DNA of 64,000 nt, from contig OZ005660.1 in assembly GCA_963930645.1 (NCBI GenBank), positions 204,792,184-204,856,183 on the forward strand. The letters are read 5' to 3'. Positions 44,701 to 55,409 of this stretch are shown in pieces. The number at the start of each line of letters is the position of its first letter. Positions within the stretch are counted from its first letter, which is position 1. The position numbers and the translations under genes are program-made. Origin of the DNA: Salticus scenicus (taxonomy: Eukaryota; Arthropoda; Arachnida; Araneae; Salticidae). The notes under the pieces are model-generated. The model searched no databases and had not been told where the DNA came from. It saw nothing but the letters and a program-made list of their open reading frames with translations.

Positions 44701-47700
44701 GAATCTAATCAAGAAAGTTTAAAATGAATATTTACATTTTGTTATGGATGGAAAAAGATTGTAAATCATAAGGCTTCGGTGGAGTATGTGATTGCCAATC
44801 GTTGGAGGGGTAGCAGGGGGGGGGATTACAAGAATTATGAGTAAGAGATATTAAACAATTCTACTTCTTTACAGATTCTAGAATCTAAAAAAGTAAGTTT
44901 AAAATAGATATTTATATTTTTGCAGCAAATGGAGAATGACTAGAAATTATAAAGCTTTCTATAAGCTGTGTGATCACAGGTCGTTAGGGGGAGGGAAAGG
45001 GGGGGGGCAAAAAATTATATGAGTGAGATATATTAAACAATTCTACTTCTTTATAGGTTATAGAATATAATAAAGCAAGTTTAAAATGAACATTGACATT
45101 TCTGCCATGGATGGAAAAAGATTGGAAATCACAAGGCTTCGATTGCCTATCGTCGCTCGATTTTTAGAATCTTTTAATGATCACAAAAAGTGGCGACTTT
45201 AGTGGCGATCGATGCATAATTTTTAATCGCCACCTTTTTTTATTTAGTCGCCATGTGGCCGGTGGCGACCGTTAATTTTGCCCTTTAATGGGAGGTAGCG
45301 CCATGCTGACGCGCCAGCGGCAGCGAATGTGTTAAAAAACACGTCAAAAATAAATAAATAACATCTTTACTTTGAAACCCATAATAATGTATTTAAAAAA
45401 TATTATTCTTTCTTTTATTTTTTTAATTAATTAATCCAAAACTGTAAGTAAAATTTGTGTAAATGTTTTGTTTACGTCACACTACCTCTTTGAGCAGATT
45501 TTCACTTAGTTGGATACTATGATACTATGTTTTAGATAGCGTGATGCAAAAGATAAATCAATTTATTGAAATAAATAATTTTACTTTATAATGCAAACTC
45601 AGTGAAAGTATAATTATTTGACAGTATATTTGAAAATTAAAAGCACTGTTTAAATGTGTAAATATACTTTATTAGATAAAACAAAAGTAATTTTAATGGA
45701 ATCTAAAAACATATCTTTTAAAATAACACCGAGGCGCCACTGGAATTTTTATATCATTCCTTTTAAAACTGTTATTTTGAATTTGAAATGCAAATGAAAA
45801 AGCATCGGTGAGTGTATTTTATATATCTGTCTGATCTTGAAGCTAAAAATATTACGCTTGCATTATAAATATTTAATAAAAGTAGAAAGTGAATGATCAA
45901 ATATGAAAATCTATGTATACTTTAACTAATTGCAAAGCGTCACTTAAAATTTGATATCATTATTTTTAGGACTCATATTTCAAATTCTTATAGCCATAAA
46001 GTAGTCACAAACTTTTAAGCCGTTAAGGGTTTTTTTGAACTGATTGAATTTACAGATATATATTGATAACATTGGGAATTCTTCCAGATAAATACTTCTG
46101 ATAAAGTATTTAAAGTAAAAATTTAGTAAACCACCATTTATACGTAGCTTGTTTATATGTCCTTTTAAGGAAGTCTTGATTCATTTCTGTTCACTTTAAT
46201 GCTAAAATTCTTTGTTTATATGTACACGTGACACAACTGCCTCTTTTTCTATTGATAAATTCAAAATAAAGTTTGATTGATTCATGTTTTTTAAAACACA
46301 AATGGATGATTGGTTAAAACCATTCAGTGAAGCAGAAAGAAATAGAATGTGAAACTGAGGAAAGGATGACCAAGTTAAGGAAAAGAAATCAAAAGAATCA
46401 AATTAACTTTTGAAAAAGCTAAAATACTACTTGAGTAATTTAACTGTAATGCTATAGAAACATTTTTACCAGATCGTTAAACCCTGATTGGAGTGTTCCT
46501 GTATTTTTATGTGTGTTTCATTATATTGTTACTACTATGGTAATTAAAAAAAAAAATATTACAGTGTTAAAATTGTTAAGTTAATTTTTTTTTAAACTCT
46601 CTAACTACCTTAGAAAACGGCATAATTGTAAAGTTATTTTCACTGCTCAATTTTTTCAACATATTAAAAATAAGGCTTAAGTCAACTTGATATTAAAAAT
46701 ATAACTGTATATATCATAATAATCCTCATGAATATTATAAAAGATCTTCAAACTTGAAAAACAAGCTAAAAATTTATAATTATATAATTTTGAGTTATAA
46801 GTGTATTGGGGAAAAAGAACAGTTAAGTGACTGACCAGATATATCCGTCATTGGTGGTTAGATGGTTAAGGATAGTGGTGATATGCATGCAAAAATATAG
46901 AAACATTGCAACCCATGTGTCTTCTAATATCATGTGAAAATCCATACTAATTTTACGTACTTATCTTTGAAAATGTAAATCTATATTTCAAGCAATTATG
47001 ATTATGGGACTTAAATAATAACTAACTAAAAAAAAAAAAAAAAAAAACTTTTATGCAAGGTTATTAAACTGAGTAAAAAAGAATTATTTATTAATTCAGA
47101 AATTACTTTATTTCAGATATTTGTTGTAAAAATTGTCATTTTATTGCTTTGTTTTTATTTTCATATTAAGATATAATATATTTTTCTCTTATTTTGCAGT
47201 CTTATTCAATACATGTCTGAATGTAAATAAATTTGTTCCAACCAACATTCAAGCATTGTGCCAAAGAGAGCAGGTATGTTAGTATGCTTAACAAGTTACT
47301 TGTTTTATTTAGTCATTATTTAATATAAAACAGAACTTGACTCTAATACTGTAAAGTAACTATATATCAATGACAAAACCCTCAAAATAAAAACAAAATT
47401 CACATACTGCAGTTTCAGTAGTGTGAAGCATACCGTCATCAGTGTAGAATACAGAGGCAGATTTAAGTTAGATTGCGCCCTAAGTCCATTTGCTATAGCG
47501 CCCCCCCTCTCCCCCCTTAATAAATGTAATATAAGTAAGGATAACTATTTCTATTCATAAAGTGAAAACATACAGAGTAATTGCAGGGATCTTCCAAATT
47601 TCTTTATACTGTCGATTTAAAACCTAATCGGTTTTGAATTCTATTTGCTTTTATGTTTAAATTTGGGTTAAAAATTAATTTTTTTTTTTAAAATTTTAAT

Positions 47701-50700
47701 AGGCTTATGAATTTTTTCTCTATATGCTCTGGCCTAGAGGATCTAAGCATAAATCTAATTCTGGTTGTTCCATTTCTGTATGAAAATACGAGCATCTCGT
47801 AGTTACATACAAAATTATCCAGTCTGTCTGATCAATCGTACAAATATAATCTATGTTCATGTGTTTCAAACCAGTTCGAAAAATCCTTAATAGATCAAAG
47901 TGGCTTAGAAAGTGTTCTTAAATTGATGAAAACCCTAATCAGTTTTCAGTTTCAATTAACTTTTAAATCGGAGTTGCTTTTCAAATTGTAGTTATTTTTC
48001 AAATTTTAATTGCCTCAATCTAACAAATATTAATCACCTGTAAAAATTTAGCTCCTTTAACCCTACAAGGCACCCAATTCCATATGTGGAACACTTTAAT
48101 CGTTCCTATAGTTATAAAACTATTAGTAGCGACATCTCTTGACATCTTGATAGAAGCTACTGACATTTAGCAATGTAGTAATACGAATCTTTACCTAAAG
48201 ATGTCGTTCGTGTTTTTGTTATAGTGCACTCAGTGTGAAATTTGAATGAAAGTGATACGTTAGTTGTTTGTCTGAATTAAAAAATAAAAAAAAGAATAGT
48301 TATTGAACAGTTTTGACTCAAAAAAAAAATAAAAAAAATACTGTCTGTTATAACAAAGTGTATATTTTGCAGAGGTAAGTTTTTTTTTTAATTACAATAG
48401 TAAACGTATTAGTAAATCATATTTTTATGTATGTTCCACAAACGGTACGTTGAGCTAAAAAGTTGATTTTTCCGTAAAATATGGTTTTATTTTTATTTTT
48501 ATAAGTTTTCCCTATCTTCTGATCACTAATTACAAACTATATATTTTTGTCGTGCACTAAAAAAAAATTGAGCCTTGTAGGGTTAAAACACAGGTGCCCC
48601 TAGGCCTGGGCCTCACAGGCCTAAGCCTAAATCCACCACTGGTAGAATAGAAAGATATATTATTGCTCCTATAGAAGATAAATGGGGAAGTGGTTTCTAG
48701 AGCCAAATTAGAGTCCTGCATCAGGTTGGGTATCCTAGGTTACTTGCGGGTCAGATTTCCATTAATTTTTTACTCACAGGTTAACTGCAATGGAATGTTT
48801 TCTTCAAAGAAATTTTATGGTATTTTTTATGAATCTAACTTTTTGAGTGCAGAGATTATCTTCCTCCATAGTAATTTAAATCAATATAACTCATAACAGG
48901 AGTTTAATTACAATTACGTTATGGGGAAATTTTAGAAATTCTTACCAGCCAAAATTTTTTTTTACCAGTTAGCTATATATGATACATAGTCTATAATCTT
49001 TACAGCAAAATGTACACAAATATAAAGTGAATTGACTGTTGAATTATATTTTTTTAAGTTTCAAAAGCACCATTTCTTAAAATTTGGTGTTCGGTATAGA
49101 ATAATAACAGCCTAAAAAGATAATGAAATCTAAAGTAGTTGCTTAGTCAAACATTGTTCATGCTGTAGGAGGAGTTTTTTTTTTTTCTTTTTTTACTGTT
49201 TTACACTGCTGCATTGCTGTTTTTCATAGCTTTTGAGTTGTTTCACTATGTTGAATATAAACAATGAAACAGACCATTCACTCACCATGTCTGAAAAACT
49301 AGTTGGCATAGGTGGACTCCACGCAGTTCCCCGTCATGTATTTGTTTCCACACATTTTAATTATTGTTAAAAACTATCAAAGTAAAATTGACATATCGCA
49401 TCTCGGCAAGAAAAAGGACACAACTTAAAATGCAATATTTGAGAAGAATCAACTTATAGATGGTATAAAGAAAAAACTTGGCTATAATAAAACTAACATG
49501 AATGCCTCTCAGGTGGATGAATTGAGAGTTATAGATGCGACATTTTCCGTGCTCATTGGGGGCATTTTATATGCATTTTTCAAAACATAAACCCAAATTT
49601 GCCATTTTAGGCTGATTTCTTTGGAAATCGAAATATTCCAATCACTTCGTTTATCTCTCTCTCTCTCTCTATATATATATATAATTGAAATCTTATCATC
49701 ATGGTAACTCCCGAAATAATACTTCAAATTGAACCAAATTTGCACAGCGAATTTATTTTATAAATATCCTTGATAAGTCTGTTAACCAAGTTGCTCCACA
49801 ATTTTGTTTTCAAGTGGCAATGTATGCATAGACCATATAAAGGTCTCAACCAAGTTTATAAATGAATTTTATCTGCCATCATGATATTTCCAATCGCTTT
49901 TTCTCAACAAAAAATCCCTACCTCCAAACTTTCATCTTTTTCATAGCTTTTGAGGTGTTTCACTATGTTGAATATAGACAATGAAACAGACCATTCACTC
50001 ACCATGTCAGAAAAATTATTCACCAGTGGCAAGTAAACCAAGCATTTCCCCACCCCTGGTTACATCAATATTAATACTTAACGGTTTAAACTTTATATCT
50101 GAAATTTATTTGTCCTTCAATGTATATTGCAGGACCGGTTGTCGGCCTGGATAGCTCAATTGGTAGAGCCTTGACCTTGTAAGTCAAAGATCCGGGGTTC
50201 GAGTCCCGGTCCAGGCATTATTTTCACTCAGTTGGAAAAATTAAATTTCAATAAATATGATTTTCTTCCACAGTGATTGTGTGATTTTAATAAAAATTGC
50301 ATTTGGTTCACTGCCTTGCACTGGTCTTAGGACTCTTGTGGGAGAAATACTGGAGAGCTTGGCACAGTGATGCCAGATGGTCGAAAATTATTTCCCCAAA
50401 CAGGTCTTCAAATTTCCCCAAATCAGGGTTTTTTTTTTTTTTTTTCGAAATAATCCCCAACTGGATTTCTACTGAAAAGGTGGAAAAAAAAAAAACATAC
50501 CAAGCAGATTCTTCTATGAATTAAGCTCAGATTTTTCCCCAAATGAAGGAAATTTTTGAAAAAAATCCCCAAACAACAATAAAGCTGTTGAAAGTCTCTA
50601 GTTGTAGGGATAAATCATTACGTTGACAGAAAGTTGAAGAACTCCCCTGATTTGTCCCCAAAAATTTTAGAATTCCCCAAAAAAGTCACCACAAACATTC

Positions 50701-53700
50701 GGTCCCCAAAATTGTCCCCAGAAGCCTCAAAAATCCCCAATATGCCACTGGCTCGGCACCAGATGAACGATTTATAGACTTACTGTAGCTCAGATTTGTT
50801 ACTTTTGTTTTCTGTTATTTTTGTTTCTTGTTCTAGTTTTATTGCTTGTTTTTTCTGTCTACATTTGTCTTTGGGTCTGCCATTGGAAAAAAAAAAAATA
50901 AATAAATAAAAAATAAACAAAATGTGTATTACTGTGATTTGCAGCTGTTAATGAAATTCGAATGTCATTTAATTATTTGAGTTTCCTTATGTTTATTAGA
51001 GACACAGTTAATTTAAAATAAACTAAATATGCATTCACATTAATTTGTGGAGGTTAAAATTAAGAAAAACGAAACATTATAAGATTTTGCGATTAATTCA
51101 AATTGACATTTAAATAAATAAACCAAACTAAAAAAATTTTAAACTATTATGATGTCAGTTTTATTAGAAATTATTTATGATTACACATGTAACTTTTCTA
51201 TTCTTTTTTATTTACATGTAAAGAAATGTTTCTCTTTATATAAAAAAAACATAAATAAAATAAAATGTTGCCATCATTTTATTTTTATTGGCATCAGCTT
51301 GAAATTGCAATTCGAGGGAAATAGTTGTTGAAAAACTTGGGGGGGGGGGGGAGATGAAGAAGCATAAAACATAAAAATTTAAACACTGTATTTATTGAAA
51401 TTTTATTTTTCCGACTGAGTGAAAATAATGCCTGGACCGGGAGTCGAACCCCAGATCTTTGACTTACAAGGTGAAGGCTCTACCAATTGAGCTATCCAGG
51501 CTGACAACCGGTCAGCATTACTCACTCAGACAACCTTTAGGCAGAAACATCTGGTCTATCATGTAGATAGGTTGACAGAAATAAGCCACAGGTAATGGAA
51601 AACACCATTAAACAATGGGAGAAAGAAATACAATTTTAATTAAAATCACACAATCAACTGATTGGAAGAAAATCATATTTATTGAAATTTTATTTTTCTG
51701 ACTGAGTGAAAATGATGCCTGGACCGGGAGTCGAACCCCAGATCTTTGACTTACAAGGTCAAGGCTCTACCAATTGAGCTATCCAGGCCGACAACCGGTC
51801 AGCATTACTCAGTCAGACAACCTTTAGGCAGAAACATCTGGTCTATCATGTAGATAGCTCGACAGAAATAAGCCGCAGGTAATGGAAAACACCATTAAAC
51901 AATGGGAGAAAGAAATACAATTTTAATTAAAATCACACAATCAACTGATTGGAGGAAAAAAAGAGTGAGTACAAAATAATTTTGTGAACATCTATTTCTT
52001 TTTGCGATAAAAAGAATTATTGCACGAAGCCTTTCACTTTAGCAGTTACTCTTGACCGCCACTTTAGAATGTAGAAAAGAGAGGAAAAAAGGCTAAAAAC
52101 CCCATAGAAATAGCATGGTAAGAAAAGCAAAAAAAACTCACAATGTCAAGTGTGTTAAAAAAAAAAAAAAAAAATTCACACCGGAAGTAATAAGGGGACA
52201 AAATTGACTAGAAAAACACATTGAACAGCGGGAACCGGGTGGGCTGGGGCATGGGTCCTATCGTCCAGGATTAATACGACTCGCCTAGTATAACTCCACC
52301 GCCAGTTTAGAATGTAGAAAAAGAGGGGAAAAAAGGCTAAAAAACCCATAGAAATAGCATGGTAAGAAAAGCAAAAAAACTCACAATGTCAAGTGTGTTA
52401 AAAAAAAAAAAAAAAAAAAAAAAAATCACACCGGAAGTAATAAGGGGACAAAGTTGACTAGAAAAATACAGCCTTGACCTTGTAAGTCAAAGATCTGGGG
52501 TTCGACTCCCGGTCCAGGCATTATTTTCACTCAGTCGGAAAAATAAAATTTCAATAAATATGATTTTCTTCCAATCAGTTGATTGTGTGATTTTAATTAA
52601 AATTAAACACTGTATTTGAAATATTGAAAATTTATAGGTACAGTGAATTCTGAAAAATCTGCGACTCTAAAATACACATATCGTTTACAGTGTAAACAAA
52701 CATTGTCACAATTGATTTGTTGATTAGTAGATTGCAGAAATTCAGCAGCTGTTTTAGAAGATATAAGAATTATTAACTATGTGACTTGTACTGATGAATG
52801 GCCAATCACTGAGGCTATTACAGAGGAGGAAATAATAAGTAGAATAATGCATAATCATTAAAAAAAAAAAAAAAAAAGTTATTGAATTATAGAAAGGAGG
52901 AGAAAGATTTAGTTTTCATGAAATATTTTCTCTCATGGAGATAAATATTCAAACTTTCTCATAGCACAAACTTATGTGACTAACCAAGAATTACTAAATT
53001 TTTGCAGGTTACAGTAAAAAATATTAAGACATAAAATGAATAATATTTCTCAAACTATTATTGATGAGATGAGGTTCTTCAAAAATCTAATTTGCAACTG
53101 TAATAAATATATAAAAATTGTTCTTTAGATTAAAAATTTCAATTAATATTTAGACCTTTTTAGACATATTTTTTTCAGTATTGTATTTATTGCATATAAA
53201 TTGTTTCATAATGATTTGCTACTTAAGTGAGGTTCTAAGATGTAAATAAAAGATATTATCGTAAAATCTGCAAAATTCAGAAATCTGCAAAACCCTTCGT
53301 TCTAAGCTGCAGGCTTTTTGAGAGTGCACTAGTGTAGGTGCTTCAGTGATTGACATGGTCCAGTAATTGACATCTATCCCGAAATAATTAATAAATAAGC
53401 AAAATAATAAAATCATATATTTTACATATAAGTTTTAACATTTTATGTCAAACACTGGAGCATAGGGTGCTAATAACTGGTAAAATGAATAACTTGCAGT
53501 GTCAAACACTGGAACGTAGGGGGCCAATTACTGATAAAATGAAAAACTGGCAGTGTCAATTACTAGAACATTGGTGTCAAATAAAAACTCACAAAAAAGA
53601 AATAATAATTGTTATCAAATGTATATATTTTAACATATATGTGGTTCTGGATGTCTTTCAATCCATATGTATACTAATTTAAGATTTCTAAAAATATTTT

Positions 53701-54161
53701 TTGATGACTAGAACATTAAAAACATCAGAGATTGCTTTAAAAGTGTCAATCACTGGTGCACTTACCCTATATGTTGCAAATATACACAAATTCCTTTTTC
53801 TACAAAAAAAATTTCGGAACTCTACGTGCCATAGTTTTTTTACTGGTACTTCCACTTTTGACAAACACTTCCTTTTATTAATATAAATTTCATTATTTAA
53901 AAAGTTTTTGTAAATGTATAATTTAACATTAAGGAATTTGTATTTAATTTTCATTTCCTATGTTTTTCTTTCTAGAACTTCCTTTTGTTACGCATTATTG
54001 ATATAGCCAAAGATGAGCCTCATTGTACCAAGTTCAGGAAGATGCTTCAGAAAACTGTTTCTACAATTGAAAATATACCCATGATTTATCTTATAACACC
54101 TACTTATGCAAGGCCGGTTCAAAAAGCTGAATTAACCAGAATGTCTCATACATTATTGCTG
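41722..54161 (+). CDS. Beta-1,3-glucuronyltransferase I-type glycosyltransferase (GT43), N-terminal part, spliced
   Basis: Three exons (41722-41791, 47200-47273, 53976-54161) join in phase and encode the first 110 residues. Residues 1-5 are a short cytosolic tail and about 6-23 (LQIFGIIFFGVTLIWLAFQI) a single uncleaved membrane anchor, giving type II Golgi topology. Residues ~25-86 form a stem with two early cysteines. From ~87 comes the start of the GT43 catalytic domain, MIYLITPTYARPVQKAELTR. This block, with the PTYAR element of the UDP-binding site, is the family signature. Known members transfer glucuronic acid from UDP-GlcA; GlcAT-I acts on the Gal-Gal-Xyl-Ser linker needed for heparan and chondroitin sulphate. 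The DXD metal site, acceptor site and C-terminus are not in the window. The ATG at 41722 is chosen because the anchor begins directly after it. Paralogues (GlcAT-S/P types) share the motif, so the subclass is likely but not certain. Confidence 0.9.
41795..42360. other. Intron sequence, no elements recognised
   Basis: T, TG, G and A homopolymer runs. No gene. Confidence 0.5.
43795..45287. mobile_element. hAT element nested inside the TTAA element
   Basis: The ends are TAAAGGGCAAAA and TTTTGCCCTTTA, a perfect 12-bp inverted pair fitting the hAT YARNG rule. An 8-bp target duplication ATGGGAGG lies at 43787-43794 and 45288-45295. 1.49 kb, with no transposase. The right part contains GTGGCGACT/GTGGCGATCG motifs and three tandem units. 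Confidence 0.85.
44640..45165 (+). repeat. Three ~180-bp tandem units inside the nested hAT
   Basis: Each unit has TTCTA(C/G)..CTTTATAGG / CTTTACAG, TAGAATCTAA, AAGTTTAAAAT, ATGGATGGAAAAAGATT (or a variant), then a G run. Unit starts are about 44665, 44860 and 45040. The complement of two units occurs at 41000-41330. Confidence 0.72.
46050..47195. other. Intron sequence, no elements recognised
   Basis: AT-rich with a poly-A run at 47030-47046. No gene or RNA recognised. Confidence 0.5.
47200..47273 (+). CDS. Glucuronyltransferase exon: stem region
   Basis: Acceptor TTTTTCTCTTATTTTGCAG ends at 47199 and donor CAG|GTATGT starts at 47274. 74 bases: two complete the split valine codon, then 24 codons (LFNTCLNVNKF...ALCQREQ), ending in phase 0. 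On its own it is too short to be called as an open frame; it is recognised by its splice borders and its fit to the flanking exons. Confidence 0.8.
47401..47446 (-). ncRNA. Hammerhead ribozyme-like motif 3 (canonical CTGATGA core)
   Basis: On the minus strand: TACA, then CTGATGA (47442-47436), stem-loop CGGTA-TGCTTCACAC-TACTG, GAAA (47416-47413), self-complementary CTGCAG (minimal stem III), TA (candidate cleavage site), then TGTG, which pairs with TACA as stem I. Every conserved core element is present in order. A hAT element (47452-48641) lies immediately upstream on that strand and separates it from any Penelope remnant. Confidence 0.7.
47452..48641. mobile_element. Non-autonomous hAT element containing a TTAA element
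   Basis: The ends are CAGAGGCAGATTTAAG and, on the complement, CAGTGGTGGATTTAGG. A perfect 8-bp target duplication GTAGAATA (47444-47451 and 48642-48649) identifies hAT. Next to the termini are C-rich stretches, as in the 56.1 kb hAT. The interior holds a TTAA-flanked MITE (48061-48582). Confidence 0.9.
48061..48582. mobile_element. piggyBac-like MITE nested in the hAT element (TTAA target)
   Basis: 522 bp flanked by TTAA (48057-48060, 48583-48586), with perfect ends CCCTACAAGGC and GCCTTGTAGGG. No transposase. Confidence 0.88.
48650..50130. repeat. Intron stretch with a 90-bp direct repeat
   Basis: The block TTTTTCATAGCTTTTGAG ... TTTCACTATGTTGAATATA ... CAATGAAACAGACCATTC ... ACTCACCATGTC occurs at about 49222-49300 and again at 49938-50017, same orientation, ~715 bp apart. 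No gene; the frames at 48690-48896 and 49509-49745 have no recognisable domain. Confidence 0.6.
50145..50217 (+). tRNA. tRNA-Thr(UGU)-like head of SINE family C
   Basis: 73 bases fold as a cloverleaf: acceptor GCCTGGA with TCCAGGC (perfect), D arm GCTCAATTGGTAGAGC, anticodon stem TTGAC/GTCAA with loop CTTGTAA giving anticodon UGU (Thr), T arm CGGGG/CCCGG with one mismatch, discriminator A. Two more full-length copies (51429-51501 and 51716-51788, minus) and one partial (52471-52520) share the same 3' extension (ATTTTCACTCAGTCGGAAAA and onward). I therefore read it as a SINE head rather than a working tRNA gene, although the fold is good enough for pol III transcription. Confidence 0.6.
50365..50750 (-). 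mobile_element. Non-autonomous hAT element (MITE), copy 3 of 3
   Basis: This is the reverse orientation of the 6.1 and 15.2 kb copies. It begins CAGTGATGCCAGATGG; the other end (ATGCCACTG) is eroded. The flanks are GCTTGGCA and GCTCGGCA (7 of 8 match). The frame at 50297-50524 is not a gene. Confidence 0.85.
51391..51960 (-). repeat. Tandem pair of SINE-C units, 287-bp period
   Basis: Two nearly identical units start TTTATTGAAATTTTATTTTTC at 51391 and 51678. Each contains a complete 73-base tRNA-Thr-like head on the minus strand (51429-51501, 51716-51788) and the same non-tRNA flank (CATCTGGTCTATCATGTAGA, GGTAATGGAAAACACCATTA). Few differences mean recent duplication. Confidence 0.82.
52050..52475. 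repeat. Direct repeat of ~170 bp, two units
   Basis: CGCCA(C/G)TTTAGAATGTAGAAA … AAATAGCATGGTAAGAAAAG … CACAATGTCAAGTGTGTTAAA … poly-A … CACACCGGAAGTAATAAGGG occurs at about 52058-52225 and 52299-52470. The second unit runs directly into a 5'-truncated SINE-C at 52471. Confidence 0.78.
52471..52600 (+). repeat. SINE family C, 5'-truncated copy
   Basis: Starts inside the D arm (GCCTTGACCTTGTAAGTC) and continues through B box, acceptor 3' strand and the SINE tail (GATTTTCTTCCAATCAGTTG, TGTGTGATTTTAATTAAAAT). Confidence 0.75.
52610..53970. other. Intron sequence with a short imperfect repeat
   Basis: At 53445-53575 a ~45-base motif (GTGTCAAACACTGGA... / TGTCAATTACTAGAAC..., with AAAATGAAAAACTGGCA) recurs three times. 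No gene other than the exon at 53976. Confidence 0.5.
53976..54161 (+). CDS. Glucuronyltransferase exon: stem end and start of GT43 catalytic domain
   Basis: Acceptor TTTTTCTTTCTAG ends at 53975 and donor CTG|GTATTA starts at 54162. 62 codons, phase 0 at both ends. It encodes the family block IYLITPTYARPVQKAELTR. The next exon, expected to continue the nucleotide-binding region, is not found before 64000. Confidence 0.92.
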
Positions 54162-54487
54162 GTATTAATATAAATTTCTGTATAAATTATTTAATCCAAT
54201 TTGTGTAAACTTTTATTTGCCTTTTTAAACTTTATTAGAATTTTGAAATTTGTAACCATTATCTTTTTTAGTAATAATAATTTATTGGAATCTCAGGACT
54301 TAGATTTTAGGAGCATTTTCTATACTCAAATTCTCATTGGTTGTAGGGCATGTCTTTAGATGCGTTCAGAAATCCTCCTGAGTTTTTGGTAGAAAATTTT
54401 GTCTGAGGATTCTAGGTTTCCATATTAGTTTCTGATTGGTCCTCCAGGATTCTCTCAGGAGTTTAGTTTTACTTTGTTAGGATTTTT

Positions 54488-55406
54488 ACTTCCATTACCC
54501 TACTACCATAGGTAATGGAAGTATTGTATTCCGTCCAAAAATTTGATATCGAGTTTTCACCTGATTTACACATTTTAAGGTCTCCTGAGTCCAAAAAAGT
54601 AGTTTTTGGCAATTGTTCAGTGTGTGTGGGGGAATCTTCTGGCTATCATACCTCCAAAACTAATAAAGATAGATCTACAAAACTTCAGAACTGATACAGG
54701 TCTGGTGTACAGATGAATTTTCCAAATTTTGGTGATAATTGGAAAACCGTAAGTTCGTATCTCAAAAATGGGTCTTATCATTTACTTCAAAGTTGCTATA
54801 AAAACACTCTATTATATGTCCTTTCGAATGATATAGTTGGTTAGTTCAGGAAAATTGCTAGGCATTCTGTATAAATAACTCAATTTCAGTTCTCGCAAGT
54901 GCGTTCCTTTAAAAAACGACTGTACAGATTTTTTTTCAAATTCGTTCGTCATATTAACTCCATTTTAAATATCCTTTTGTATGTAATTATTGTTTTTGGT
55001 CAATAGTTGAGTATGGCAAATTTTGGTAAAAGGTGGTATCACAAAAACAGCTCTAACGTTTTTCTTGAAAATTGTTACATAAATCAGTTTTAGATATCTT
55101 TTCGTGGTGTATTACGTGGTTATTACAGGAAAATTAATGGTCATCCTGCTTAGGTAGGTTAATTTTAGATCTCGGAAATTTATGTTTAAAAAAATAACTC
55201 TAACTTTTTTTTTTTTTTTAAACTTGCTGTGTAAACTGTTTTATATGTGTTTATATGTGTATTAAGTTTCTCATACTGGAAAAATTTTAGGTTTCTACTT
55301 CGTTAGGTCAATTTTATGCCTTCTGATCATGTTATCTCCAAAAAAAAATGCATATAATACGTGTAATAGTGGGTAATGGAAGTCTTGTGGTTGTTTCACA
55401 CCAGAT
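54488..55406 (+). repeat. Dispersed repeat family A, copy 3
   Basis: It starts ACTTCCATTACCCTACTAC and ends GTGGGTAATGGAAGTCTTG ... TTTCACACCAGATT, in the same orientation as copy 1 (102-968), with matching internal order (TGGCAATTG, TACAGATGAATT, AAAACGACTGTACAGATTT, TATCCTTTTGTATGTAATT). It lies in the last intron of the window. Confidence 0.75.
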
Positions 55407-55409
55407 TTT

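Larger units (their letters stand above)
43534..45331. mobile_element. piggyBac-like element (TTAA), nested in repeat R and itself interrupted
   Basis: TTAA flanks both sides (43530-43533, 45332-45335). The ends are CACATTCGCTGCC and GGCAGCGAATGTG, a perfect 13-bp inverted pair. The same spot in copy 1 of repeat R reads CAATTATTGAAAAACACGTC without the insert. Removing the hAT inside (43795-45287 plus one target copy) leaves a MITE of about 300 bp. Confidence 0.85.
42365..46046 (-). repeat. Large dispersed repeat R, copy 2, interrupted by nested elements
   Basis: In reverse orientation it matches 11533-12150 plus 13700-15099. The matching ends are GAGTGACGCAAGC (42365) and GGGTTTTTTTGAACTGAT (about 46026-46043). 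It lacks the extra arm that forms the palindrome in copy 1, so it is probably closer to the ancestral form (~1.9 kb without the 1.8 kb insert at 43534-45331). Confidence 0.75.

Noticed and set aside
49222..50017. Pair of 90-bp direct repeats as short LTRs
   Set aside because: No TG...CA ends, primer site or target duplication.
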